A stretch of DNA of 64,000 nucleotides from assembly GCA_903632075.3 (NCBI GenBank), contig CAHIKZ030000835.1:1717501-1781500 (forward strand). Reading direction: 5' to 3'. The stretch is from Acanthosepion pharaonis (Eukaryota; Mollusca; Cephalopoda; Sepiida; Sepiidae). Every line of letters begins with the position of its first letter. The stretch's first letter is position 1. This document shows positions 54,186 to 64,000 of the stretch, one piece after another. Under the pieces are notes generated by a model, which worked only from the letters and a program-made list of their open reading frames with translations, did no database searches and was not told the DNA's origin. Both the position numbers and the translations under genes were made by a program.

Positions 54186-55022
54186 ATATTATATGGGTAC
54201 CATCAAAGTTTCGCTAAAAAATTAGCGTACCCTGATAATAAAAATGCCCCAAGCTTAATAAAAACAAAGTTTTATCGTCAAAGCCTTTATGTAATTATTA
54301 GGAAGATAGAGCAAAGGATTTTTTGATTATTAAAGTACACATTTTAATCCTTTTTAGAACATTCTAAATTGTGGATAAAAAGTTGTTTTTCTTGTCAAAG
54401 TTTGACCAAGAATAAGTATGGGAAATTTTAGCATCTTTTTGCTAGGAAAAAAATACAAATGTTGGATTTTAATGAAACTTTCAGGGCTTATTCACAAATA
54501 AATGAAATTATTTTTGAAATATTTGTTGTTTTTTTTTTTTCAGAAAGTCTTGTTAAAATTATTTTCTTACATCTTACCCGCCACTTATTTAATTCTATGA
54601 AATTTCGTATAGTTTAATATTTATACTAATTATAAGCACAAGTCCATGGAGAATTGAAATCATTTTTTATATAAAACAGACCCCCGAATTGCCGAAAATA
54701 TACCCTGAATGATTAAACAAAAAATACAATAAAATTAAGACATTATTTAATTGGAAAAGCTTTTACGAATAAGATATATCATGGATACTATTAGCATACA
54801 AAAAATATTTTCCGGTGAATAACAAAATTTTACAAGAACTATTTTCAATTTTTCTAAAATTTAATTAAAATAATTTATAAAGTTTTAAACCTTTTAAAAT
54901 TGTGTATTAGTTTGTGCCGGTTTGGTGATATTGTTATTAAGTAAAAACTGTATTTACTAATCATCAATGGAAAAGCTTGCTACAATTCAGCGATTCAATA
55001 TATTTTTAAAAGAATTTAGAAC

Positions 55023-55095
<73 letters not shown>

Positions 55096-55810
55096 CATAT
55101 GGACTAGTCGACTTTTCTTCTACGGACGCTCATAAACAAAATTATCAGAAAATAAGAGCGGTAACTATAGTAAATATAAAATTTATTGGTAATTTTCTAA
55201 CATTTCTTCAACAGTTGTCTTTGTAAGTAAGAATATAAGGCCAAAGTTCCTAAAATTCAATAGAATATAAGGTTACTATAATATTTCCCTAAGTTTTTAA
55301 GATTACTGAATAGTAAAAAATTATATAAAAAGGCGTTCACGTTATATTCATCAAGTAATTATTTCAGCTATGTCCTCCGCAGAAGAAATGCCCAAACATA
55401 AATCTAGCGAGAGTGTTGGGGACACCTCATAAAATACCTACCTACGTGTTAAAAATGCTTTTCTGCGACATTTTTTCAAATCAGCTTAATTAAACTTTAA
55501 ATCAACTAATTTTCCTAAAATGAATTTCAGAAAAATATATTTTATTTTTGAAAGATTTTTTTTGATGTTGTGTTGATAGATTGGCTAAAATGGATGATTT
55601 CATCAATTTTAACAATTTAAAAACGTCATTCCAATCAATTTAAATTCGGTTTGAAATACAGCAAAGTATTTTGCTTATCGGAAATATTAAATATAATCTA
55701 TTAGCTTGAAATTAAAAATAAAATAAGAGCTTCAAAACATAGTTTTTCATTTCTAAAAATGCATTTTAAACCTTAGGTGTCACTTTTCTTTGGAGGTACC
55801 CATATTTTAT
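54186..55810. mobile_element. possible 1.6-kb element with imperfect terminal inverted repeats
   Basis: ATATTATATGGGTACCATCA (54186) and the reverse complement of the sequence ending at 55810 (ATAAAATATGGGTACCTCCA) match at 19 of 23 positions including GGGTACC and CAAAG. The interior is AT-rich with a 70-bp (TG)n at 55023-55092 and no transposase frame. Could be chance in AT-rich DNA. Confidence 0.3.
55023..55093. repeat. (TG)n microsatellite
   Basis: About 35 TG units without a (TA)n partner, unlike most others here. Confidence 0.95.
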
Positions 55811-55954
55811 AATTCAGGGATACTTTGTTCTATTAGTATTCAAGGAAAGCAACAGTAAAGTCAGGAAAGAAGCAGTAAGGATTTACTCGGACACAAGTTG
55901 ACTGTTTCCCTACTAATATAAGAGTCACGCACGCAAAACAAGAAACGGTATTTA

Positions 55955-56190
55955 GTCACCCCCCCCCACGAGGGCATCATGTGGCACAAGGCCGGTTTAA
56001 CGTGGGATCTCCGAGCAAAAATATGCCCTTTGAACCCGTATAAACGGGTTCAGGGTCGGTTTACCTCCCCGAAAGAGACTCCGCCCTTCAGCGTAGCCTC
56101 GTTCGGGTTCCTCCCCGCCCGAAGGCGGAGAGTTCAACCGATCAGCCGATCAGCCGGTCGTCCGACTTCGGGCTGAACTCAAAACAAGAA
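55955..56190 (-). repeat. GC-rich copy of the 39.4-kb repeat
   Basis: Reverse complement shares GGGGAGGTA.AC...CCTGAACCCGTTTA and CGGCCTTGTGCCAC with 39590-39720. This copy keeps more CpG and is strikingly GC-rich against its surroundings. Open frames at 55979-56176 and 56150-56419 fall in it but are not recognised. Confidence 0.6.
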
Positions 56191-56564
56191 ACATAAAAAA
56201 ATAGCCTGAGATGAACAAATGTTTCTGTTTCATTGAAGCTAATCTGCATGCGTTACCGACATTCTTTTTGTGTGTTCTACTTCCGGAAATGTGTGCCGCT
56301 CTCGTGTTGGTCTGAGCAGCCAGACGAGAAAGCATACCAACATGACGGGTAACGGTTGACTTCGCCTGTAAAGACGGTTTATGAACACCGCCGTATCTGC
56401 ATGCGATTTTAAGGACCATTTGTGTTTCTCACTGCATTTAATTCCATTTAATTTGGTTTAAAAAAATGTATAGCTAGGTGCTTAATAGATTGGGAAACTT
56501 TTTTCCCCTCTTATAAAATGTGTTTATTAAGCCATTTACACATTACACCCAACTATATGGGTAT

Positions 56565-57020
56565 GGATGCACGGTGGAGTAATGATTGAGAAATCGGAGA
56601 GCCAAGTTCGAATTTCAGTAGAATCCATTACATTCATTTACGTGCTAATACCCTTGGGAAAGTATTAATCCTCTTTTCTCCCCCTTCTATGGATAAATAG
56701 CAGGACAGACCTTGAATGGCAACTAGTCCACCGCAGAAAGAAATTGCAACTTACAACGGGAAAAAAATCTGCCTCGTCAGTCATGTATCGAAAGATGGCG
56801 CATAACTGACTTATTGGTATGGTCAGGATCAGTTCCAAGCACCAAGATTAGTAACAAGAGCACGTTGGAGTAATGTTTAGAGGCTCGGATTGAAGAATCG
56901 GAGAGTGGAGTTCGAATTCAAGTCGAGTTCATTACATTCACTTACTTGATAATATGAACCCATCTCCCCCCCCGCAACTATGGATAAATAGCAGGACAGA
57001 TTAGGCCCTATAGACTTGGT
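56565..57020 (+). mobile_element. two SINE copies (GTGGAGTAATGG family)
   Basis: Copy one (56565-56815) has GCACGGTGGAGTAATGATTG and CTGCCTCGTCAGTCATGTAT. Copy two (56860-57020) has GCACGTTGGAGTAATG, GGAGTTCGAATTCAAGTCGA and a C-run, and is 3'-truncated. Confidence 0.7.
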
Positions 57021-57349
57021 TGTCGAATAAGAACAACTCTGAATTCAAAATCTAGTGTACAGTCTGATCTGAAGGCCTACTAAAAGTATCATGAGGAAGA
57101 TGAATCAAATCTGTTTCTTCTATCCTCAGGTACCCCACCCCGACGATTGAGGTAGTCGAAGGTTTATAAATAAATAAATAAAATAACGAACAGTTCCAAT
57201 CCATTGTAATGGTGCAAAAGTATTACTGTCTACTATATTAAGCCTTGTACTTGGAGCAGGTTAAGACCACACCCAACTAGTTGAGCATCAAGCATAGATG
57301 GGTTAAAACCACACCTTTAATTAATTTTGCACTTTGTAACCCTTTCATT

Positions 57350-57715
57350 AAGACTCAGGGTAATGCAAAAATCGGTCACCATAGAGGTTAATGGATAGGT
57401 CGAAGAGGTCCTATTGAATGGCCACCTAGGTGACCAGACCTCACAGCCTTTGATTTTTTTTCCCTGTGGGGCCATTTGAAATCAATTCTTTATCAAACGC
57501 GTCCATTGAGGAACTTAAAGAAAGAATTAAATATGAATGTAGTAAATTGGCAGAAGAAACTCTCTGACGTGTTTAAATGGAGTTTGAAAAAGAAGGAGGC
57601 CATTTTGAACGGTACATATAACAATTAAATAACTAGTAAATAAAATGTTTATGAGTAATTATATTTTTAATAAATTCTCCCTATGGTGCATGAATTTTGC
57701 CTTACCGTGTATATT
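57350..57715 (+). mobile_element. mariner/Tc-type transposon 3' half
   Basis: GRRGPIEWPPR-type sequence, PDLTAFDFFSLWGHLKS, frame change, then EELKERI-like and FKWSLKKKEAILNGTYNN. The W-P-R-PDLT-FDFF block is the region of the third catalytic acid. The element ends near 57715 with a likely terminal repeat, TTTTGCCTTACCGTGTAT. Confidence 0.7.
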
Positions 57716-57719
57716 AAGA

Positions 57720-58920
57720 AATATTCAACCTGCCCGATTATTAAGAGCGCCCTTTGTATTAGTCACAAAACATTACTTCCAGGTATTGTCTTCTGAAGGG
57801 TATTTCAGCGTGATGTAATGAGTATCTTGCTAGATCAGTTACAACTGAGTAAGGAGTTTGAGTTTCACTGAGTGCTCAGTGTTTTCATGCCATATCTAAG
57901 TGACGCTTAGTAAATTACGCTAATCTTCTGAGTATGGTGTGTGTAAAATCGAAATATTAACAAAGTTGAGGTTGACTCATGAAAACCAATCGGGTAAAGT
58001 TTAACCTTCGCCCCCACAAAAAATAAATAAATAAATAAATAAAGATAAAAAACGGCGCATCAAAAGATGGCTCTTTCCTTGACACCGCCATTATTTTAAC
58101 TATCTATATTCCACAACAATGATTATTGTTTTAAAAGGCAATGATTAGAATTTTAATAAACCTAAACATATGAAATTGAATTTATACATTTCCTTTGTCC
58201 TTGAGAATTTACAACAAAAATTATATATATATATATTTATTAGATTGTTTATTTACAAGAATGATTTTATACTTACCTCATTCTAAAACCTAATACAATT
58301 CAATGTCTATCATTTGCCAGTTTATAAAGAAAGAAATATGAAACAATTTATTTATTCATAAATTTATAAAAATTTACTAAATTATAAAAATATGTGAACC
58401 AACTATAAGGAAATCCTTATTATTTACCATTTTATAAAGTTCGAATTGATTGGCAATTAACCAATGTTTTGCCAACCATCCTAAAGAACAAAATTCACCA
58501 GCTTTGTCAGTTGCTTTAGTCAAGGAACTTAGTGTTTCCTCTGCATTTAAGATTTCTTCATCAATCAGCACTTGGCTGACAATAAATAATCTAATTCAAA
58601 TTTTCTCGGCATTTTTAGAAAGATTAGCGACGATTTCTGTTTTTCAAAATTATCCTTTTCAAAAGAGAACAGAAAGTGAGGGTGACCTATAATTGCTGGA
58701 GATCCATGCCTTGGATTCTACTTATAGGCATCCTTGATTCTAAATCAAGATTATATATATAAAAAAAAAAAAAATTGGAAAAATTAAAACATAAATTAAA
58801 CTGAGATATAAGATAATTTGAGCAGAAAATGTATAGTGTCCGGAAAAAATAATGCATGTATTTAAATTCTCTTATTCGGTACGTCACAGATATCTTTTAT
58901 GAAATCTTCTATAGAAATAA
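57720..58920. other. largely unique AT-rich stretch
   Basis: Contains an (AAAT)n run at about 58026-58048 and overlapping short frames at 58377-58571 (minus) and 58450-58692 (plus). The minus frame (LIDEEILNAEETLSSLTKAT, then EFCSLGWLAKHWLIANQ) has a natural-looking composition and could be a decayed exon, but I recognise no family. Confidence 0.3.
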
Positions 58921-58937
58921 AGCGCAGTGTACGTGCG

Positions 58938-58958
58938 TCCGTCCGTCCGTCCGTCCGT
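58938..58958. repeat. (GTCC)n microsatellite
   Basis: Five GTCC/GTCCGTCC units within GTGCGTCCGTCCGTCC. Confidence 0.85.
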
Positions 58959-58959
58959 T

Positions 58960-59940
58960 TTTCGATCTCGGTGAATCATAAACAATCTGAAGTAACAGGT
59001 AGTAAGTATTGTAGTTACACAAGATTAAAAATTAAATAAATAACTTATTTAAAATTAAATTTAAATATCGAACAGAGTGAAAGGTTTTAAAAAAGAATTC
59101 TTTATTAAAGGTTTAACTTTAATTTCGCTTTTAGTCGCAATTGCAATTGTTATTTTGATGAAACCGTAATAAAACTTAAGCGGGGCACGGTATATTGCTC
59201 ATATGACTTTTTTTTTTTTTTTTCTAGCACGCGTACTGTGACGTATTCAAAATATTACATAATTTAGGTTACCTAATGTATTTTAAGAGTAACTTTATGT
59301 GAAGTAATCATAAAGAATGGTGATTTTAAAAGAAAATAAAAACTGCGTACAAAAAAAATTTAAACTATAGAGATCAGTTGCGTATACGAAGAAAGATTAT
59401 GCCGGATTAAGGTGTCAAATAAAGATAAAATAATTTATTATTTCTGAATTCTTATAAGTTTTACGTACATAGGACGCTGAAAGTAAAAGCGAGGCGTTGA
59501 GGCTAGTTATGAATAAAAAAAGCTTGTTTCCAGAGTTATTTGTTTATAAAATAGTAAAAAGAAATAAATATTGCAATATAGTTGATTCATATATTTTGGA
59601 AATATTGCCGGAGTGTGAAGGTAGTTAAAATAATAGCGGTGTCAAAGGAAAAACTGTCCTTTTGATTTTTTATTTATTTTGCAGGCATGACGGTTAAAAT
59701 TTGCCACCAATCGAATATGTATTACCAAGCAACATGTTTTTCGGAGTTACTTTCATCCTATATGCGTTAACATTGTCTCGTGGATAAAGTGTTCTTTTGG
59801 TTTATATTTAAAAGGATAGATAAAGAAAAGTAAACGAACACGTATAAAATATATGTGCGCCTGAAATGAGTTGCGACTGACAACGACAAAACTAACTAGA
59901 CAGTGAATGAAAGCTGAAAGACAAACCTGAGGAGAGAAAG
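58960..59940. other. no recognised feature
   Basis: AT-rich sequence; nothing identified. Confidence 0.4.
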
Positions 59941-59950
59941 CAACTATTCA

Positions 59951-60280
59951 ATGAAGACAAGGAATTCTGAAGGCAGGCTTGAAGTAGCAGGAGGTGTGGC
60001 AGTATCCGGGGCGAAACCCACCAAACAACCGGTCAGCCGACAAGGTGAGAGAATTCCCTTTTCAGCCGGCGGGGTGTTTGGCTGGAGCCTCCCTTGCGTC
60101 ACAATCGGGGTGGAGTCGTTAGGAGCTGAACGCCTGCAACGAAGGGGTTGGGTAGATTCCGACAACTGTTGCTGTGGAAGAGGCATCGTGGCGGTGTTGC
60201 TGGCGTCTGTTTTTGAAACTTCTCTTAGAATACGTGAGTTCGTATCCTACACGGGTCACCATTTTTTTTTTTTTTTTTAG
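59951..60280 (+). other. GC-rich island with open frames on both strands
   Basis: Plus frame of 109 codons (59951-60280) and an antisense frame of 80 codons (59944-60186). The patch 59970-60200 is much richer in GC and CpG than its flanks. The plus frame reads GVAVSGAKPTKQPVSRQGER and ends in a poly-Phe run from a T-tract. No domain is recognised; it could be a first exon, a CpG-rich repeat or a regulatory patch. Confidence 0.25.
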
Positions 60281-60394
60281 GTAAGAAAGAAAAACCATGG
60301 ACACATACACACTCACTGACACACAAATGAAAACAATTCCTTATTAGGAATTTGATGATTCAGGTAACCATTTTTATATGCCTTTTTTATTCAG

Positions 60395-60480
60395 GACACC
60401 ATATTTGCCTTTGTAGTTATACTCACATTTCAGCCGTTATGCTCTCTGGCCTTCCTCAACCATATGTTGTATTCGGTAAT
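60395..60480 (-). mobile_element. diverged SINE tail (GTGGATAAAGGCGTTGG family)
   Basis: CATTTCAGCCGTTATGCTCT, then CTGGCCTTCCTCAACC on plus, mirrors the CTGAAGAAGGCC...GGCCGAAACG block. The rest is poorly conserved. Confidence 0.4.
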
Positions 60481-60894
60481 CTTATCGGATTTTGAATAGT
60501 TTGATGTTTCGAATTGAAGACACACTGCAAATCAGGCGGGTCCTCATTTCCAAACATGTTCAGGTTCATATGTGTTTTTTCAATACACACAAAGCGTAGT
60601 GATTAAAGAAGTTGGATATATTGTGTTACTATCATCTAGTGGTCATCAGTTCAATCCCGCCATCTGGTAGTGAAGCTCTAATTCAACAGGAACGAATAAC
60701 TGACAGCATAGAACAGAATATCACAATCAACATATATCCCTACATCGGCCAATCAATGCACATCAGATAATGACCAGAGGATACTTACTGAAAACGCTGT
60801 GTCTATAATAACGTATATATTAATCAAGTTCTTATAGTCTCTATGCCTTAGCTATGCTAATTAAACTCTCATTTACATATCGCGACAGAATACT

Positions 60895-61470
60895 AATAGA
60901 TTTAAATATAAACGACTAATATTTACCTAACCCGAAACTAATTAGTGCTTCTAGGCTCAAATAGAAACGACTAGTATTTACCTAACTTTCTAGCGAATAA
61001 ATGCTTGCAGACTCATATCAATTTATCAATATTTATCTAACTTTTAACCAAATAAATGCTTATAGACCCAAATATAAACATTCAGTATTTAACTCCCCCT
61101 GAATTAAATAATGCTTCTAGACCAAAATATAAACTTTCAGTATTTACCTCCCAAAGAATTAAAAAATGCTTATAGACCCAAATATAAACATTCAGTATTT
61201 AACTCCCCTTGAATTAAATAATGCTTCTAGACCAAAATATAAACTTTCAGTATTTACCTCCCCAAGAATTAACAAATGCTTATGGACCCAAATATAAACA
61301 TTCAGTATTTACCTCTCCCCGGAACGAAGTAATGCTTATGGACTCAAATATATGTTATCAATATTTACTTATCCCTAGAACCAAGTAAATGTTTATAGTT
61401 TCAAAAATAAATTGACAATATTTATATTCTAGAATTAAGTAAATACTCACAGACTCAAAAATAATTTTAA
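60895..61470. repeat. 55-bp minisatellite, about 10 copies
   Basis: Unit starts AATGCTTATAGACCCAAATA and continues TAAACATTCAGTATTTA, then CTCCCC and GAATTAAAT. Starts at 61055, 61110, 61165 and 61220 give a period of 55. Two alternating subtypes (ATAGACCCAAAT with ACATTC; CTAGACCAAAAT with ACTTTC) make a 110-bp higher-order unit in the middle. Confidence 0.9.
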
Positions 61471-61814
61471 AAAATAGTAATTTCGACATTAAATAACGCA
61501 ACAGGATATAAAATCACCCCATTCAGCTGGTGGAATTTTTACGAATCCTTCCTTTTTGAATAACCGAATAAACGTGGGTGAAATACAAAATATACCACAA
61601 GCATGGAAAACGAAATTTAGAACTGTGGTAATAGAATCAGCACATCCCACTCTCCCTTGTAACCATCCACCACAATAAAATAAACGGTTTTACAGCATTG
61701 AAAGAGAACGAGTCAAATAAAGCTTCCACTAAGTGTACTTATAATATTACAAAAACAATCTACCTTCTTTTATTAAATAAAAGGTTCAAAATTCCCAGAA
61801 TGCTACTGAATACA

Positions 61815-61875
61815 AAGACAGACAACCAAAGAAGGCCAAAATGCGCGACAGCCGAGACATTTTGAGTATAACTGT
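61815..61875 (+). mobile_element. diverged SINE tail (GTGGATAAAGGCGTTGG family)
   Basis: CCAAAGAAGGCCAAAATGCG, then ACAGCCGAGACATTTTGAGT, parallels CCTGAAGAAGGCCGGAGCG and ACGGCCGAAACGTT. Confidence 0.4.
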
Positions 61876-61928
61876 CATAAGCATTAACTTCCCTTGATTT
61901 GGACACTTCCGGAATTATCACCATATAT

Positions 61929-61934
<6 letters not shown>

Positions 61935-61990
<56 letters not shown>
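61935..61990. repeat. (TA)n microsatellite
   Basis: TA tract. Confidence 0.95.
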
Positions 61991-61992
<2 letters not shown>

Positions 61993-61994
61993 TA

Positions 61995-62330
61995 TGTGTT
62001 TTGTTATATTTTAGTTTGTTTTTGAGTTCGTACCCACCCCCCTCATTTCATATCATCGTTTAATTTTTATATATAATATATAATTCTATAACACAAAGTG
62101 ATTTTTGTGTCATGGGGCATTTTGTAAGTTCCCTCAGAGTATGCGGTATTGTGGTATATGGAGGGTTGAATGTTGAGGGGTGAGTTTTGATGGTGGTGAA
62201 TGTGCAAATTATAAGGAATGAATGGGTCGAGAATCTGATTAGCTAGGTATAAGATAGATAGATGTCGACCAGCCTCAACCCTTCTCCGCTCTTAACCTTG
62301 TGCCTCAAGTGTATTATACGCAACAAATAT
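61995..62330. other. no recognised feature
   Basis: Contains a short palindrome AACAAATATCATATATATGATATTTGTT around 62320-62350 and otherwise nothing that I can name. Confidence 0.35.
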
Positions 62331-62389
62331 CATATATATGATATTTGTTGATTATAATACAATAATAACGGTCCGGGATCAATTCACAG

Positions 62390-62720
62390 TAGGGGAGGGC
62401 ACTGTTGACGATTCCAAAAATAGGACGACACAAACATCCAATGCTTTCTGGGGGGCACAGTGCGTTGATATAAGTAGACTTGGATGAGTCCCACGACGGA
62501 ATTTGTGAAGAGCAGGCGCTATATCGAGTCTGGTTTGCTGCCTCTCCGCCACCGAAACCCGTTGGTCTAGTGAGGTATGACGCTTGCGTCATATCGTAAC
62601 AAACCGAGTTCGATTATCGGTAGAGGACGCACACTGCTGATGAGTCCCAAAAGAGGACGAAACGGCTTCTGTTGAGGATTCTTATAGACTCGATGAATTA
62701 CTTAATTATGATTATTCAAA
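62390..62720 (+). mobile_element. tRNA-derived SINE with hammerhead ribozyme motif, copy 2
   Basis: tRNA-like head at about 62563-62625: CCGTTGGTCTAGTGAGGTAT (tRNA-Pro-like box A region) and box B-like GAGTTCGATTATC. It is followed by the hammerhead core at 62637. A decayed hammerhead-like block lies at 62405-62450 (TTGACGATTCC, AAATAGGACGACAC, CCAATGCTTTCTG), 232 bp upstream. The body shares CTTGGATGAGT and GGCGCTATATCGAGTCT with copy 1. Confidence 0.8.
62632..62675 (+). ncRNA. hammerhead ribozyme motif (type I), core intact
   Basis: CTGATGA at 62637-62643, stem II GTCC/GGAC (62644-62647, 62655-62658) with loop CAAAAGA, and GAAA at 62659-62662: all catalytic-core bases of a hammerhead are present. 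Stem III (ACGG, then CTTC) and the stem I partner bases are degraded compared with copy 1, so self-cleavage by this copy alone is doubtful. Confidence 0.8.
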
Positions 62721-62724
62721 TCCA

Positions 62725-63081
62725 CACACACACACACACACACACATATATGTATATATGTGTATGTATATATATGTATATATGTGTATGTATACATATA
62801 TGTATATATGTGTATGTATATATATATATATGTATATATGTGCATATATATGTATACATGTATATATATGTATATATATGTGTATATATATGTATACATG
62901 TGTGTATCTATTTGCGTACATGTGTATATATTTATGTATATATGTATATATATATGTATACATGTGTATATATGTATACATGTGTGTATATATATGTGTA
63001 TATATATATGTATATATGTGTATATATATATGTATATATGTGTATATATATATATGTATATGTGTATATATATATGTATAG

Positions 63082-63154
<73 letters not shown>
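62725..63154. repeat. 430-bp (CA)n/(TATG/TATA)n compound microsatellite
   Basis: Short (CA)n, then irregular ATATGTGTATG/ATATATGTATAC units to about 63090, then pure (TA)n to 63152. All long frames here (up to 191 codons on both strands) are artefacts of the tract. Confidence 0.95.
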
Positions 63155-63161
<7 letters not shown>

Positions 63162-63164
63162 ATA

Positions 63165-64000
63165 CAGGGGTTGGACAAAATAAATGGAACAGTTGTAAAA
63201 ACCACTCCTATATTTCAAAGACCTATTATATTAAGAACTTTGACTAAAACTTCGTAATTGCAGTTTATATCTATTGTAAATTCGTTTATTTATCTCAGAG
63301 TTCGAAAAAGAGCAAATTGCTGGAGCTCGCATGGCAGGAGTTTCGATCCCTAAGGTTGCTGAACTGTTTAGTTTTTCAAGAGCTACCATATCAAGAACAC
63401 TGATGCAATTCAAGAAACAGGGCAAGACCTCGAGCAACCGTAGCAATTCGGGCCGGATTTGCAAACTTACTGACAGGGACTGACGTGCATTGAAACGCAA
63501 TGTGACAAAAAATCATCGGACAAATGCGGACAAAGTGACTGCTGAGTTGAATAACCATCTGAATAGTTAAGTTTCTTCTAAAACTGTTCACCGTGAGCTC
63601 CATAAGGCTGCATATCATGGAAGAGCCGCTGTGAGGAAACCTCTTCTCTCCACTCGCAACATTCAAAAGAGGTTGAAGTGGTGCAGAGATCACAATGCCT
63701 GGTCGGCAGACCAATGGAAGTCATATTCTCAAACAAGTCTAGTTTTTCTCTTTTCCCAACTTCAGGGCGAGTTTATGTGTGGAGGCAACCCAAAGAAGCT
63801 TACAACCCTGACTGCCTTCTTCCAACAGTGAAGCATGGACGTGAATCAGTGATAGTTCGGGCCGCCATATCATGGAAATGTCTCAGTTCAATAGTTAGCC
63901 TGTATGGTAGAAACAACAGCAAAGATTACCTGAACATTTTGGAAGATCATGATCATCCAATGGCCAAGACTTTATTTCCTGATGGTGACTGCATCTTCCA
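63165..64000 (+). mobile_element. Tc1-type transposon, running off the window end
   Basis: Starts CAGGGGTTGGACAAAATAAA after TA, a typical Tc1 terminal repeat. The N-terminal DNA-binding region reads EKEQIAGARMAGVSIPKVAE, LFSFSRATISRTLMQFKKQG and TVHRELHKAAYHGRAAVRKP. Catalytic part, in shifting frames: first Asp region after DQWKS near 63712-63730, VYVWRQPKEAYNP-type, then KDYLNILEDH near 63930. Two in-frame stops occur: TGA after LTDRD near 63481, a CGA-to-TGA type change, and TAA near 63568. Frameshifts follow, so it is dead. The right half lies outside. Confidence 0.85.

Noticed and set aside
62563..62625. Functional tRNA gene (Pro-like)
   Set aside because: Boxes A and B are present but the acceptor stem does not close and the sequence continues into a SINE body; same for the heads at 24868, 4140 and 52165.
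62672..63257. Several 90-191 codon frames, Ile/Tyr/Val/Cys-rich, on both strands
   Set aside because: Direct translations of a TA/TG compound microsatellite.

Overview
This window reads as a gene desert or very long intron from an animal genome, most likely a cephalopod mollusc (octopus or squid). The grounds are low GC, many long (TA)n tracts joined to (TG)n or (CA)n, several tRNA-derived SINE families with box A/box B heads, RTE- and Jockey-type LINE fragments, and mariner/Tc1 relics. The cephalopod assignment is inference from repeat style, because no single-copy gene anchors it. I found no convincing host protein-coding gene, rRNA or functional tRNA, and nothing prokaryotic. Nearly all long open frames are by-products of microsatellites, minisatellites or dead transposons.

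Layout. 0.6-1.3 kb: 26-bp minisatellite. 1.6-2.0 kb: nested inverted repeat. 2.0-9.8 kb: LINE, SINE and mariner debris. 9.84-14.05 kb: a 4.2-kb T-rich minisatellite with no stop codon in long forward frames. 14.2-18.7 kb: rearranged RTE-type LINE pieces, one carrying a probable solo LTR. 18.7-30 kb: SINEs, Jockey-type fragments, an internally deleted mariner and serially multiplied RTE segments. 30.76-31.53 kb: a non-autonomous Helitron with both ends readable. 31.5-41 kb: Penelope-like tails, (TA)n tracts, a SINE with a hammerhead-ribozyme-like motif, a small mariner-type element and a Tc1 relic. 39.9-42.1 kb: two solo LTRs of one family. 42-47.9 kb: LINE 3' ends, three head-to-tail SINEs, another mariner and a tandem pair of LINE tails. 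48.06-48.96 kb: 29-bp minisatellite. 49.09-52.1 kb: a hAT-like end holding a perfect 102-bp hairpin MITE, two inverted-dimer repeats and a fourth mariner. 52.1-53.0 kb: an inverted SINE pair with a 107-bp tandem array. 54-60 kb: mostly unique AT-rich sequence with a possible 1.6-kb element. 60.9-61.5 kb: 55-bp minisatellite. 62.4-64.0 kb: a second hammerhead-bearing SINE, a 430-bp TA/TG block and a Tc1 element running off the end.

The most interesting theme is RNA-based. Two SINE copies (about 33.5-33.83 and 62.39-62.70 kb) carry a hammerhead ribozyme core close to the type known in schistosome SINEs. Each has a second, decayed hammerhead-like motif about 225-232 bases upstream, as in tandem retrozyme-like units. 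Independently, several Penelope-like or SINE tails carry a CTGANGA...GAAAC signature, and in three of them (31.68, 34.1 and 39.0 kb) the flanking bases pair as a type I hammerhead stem I would.
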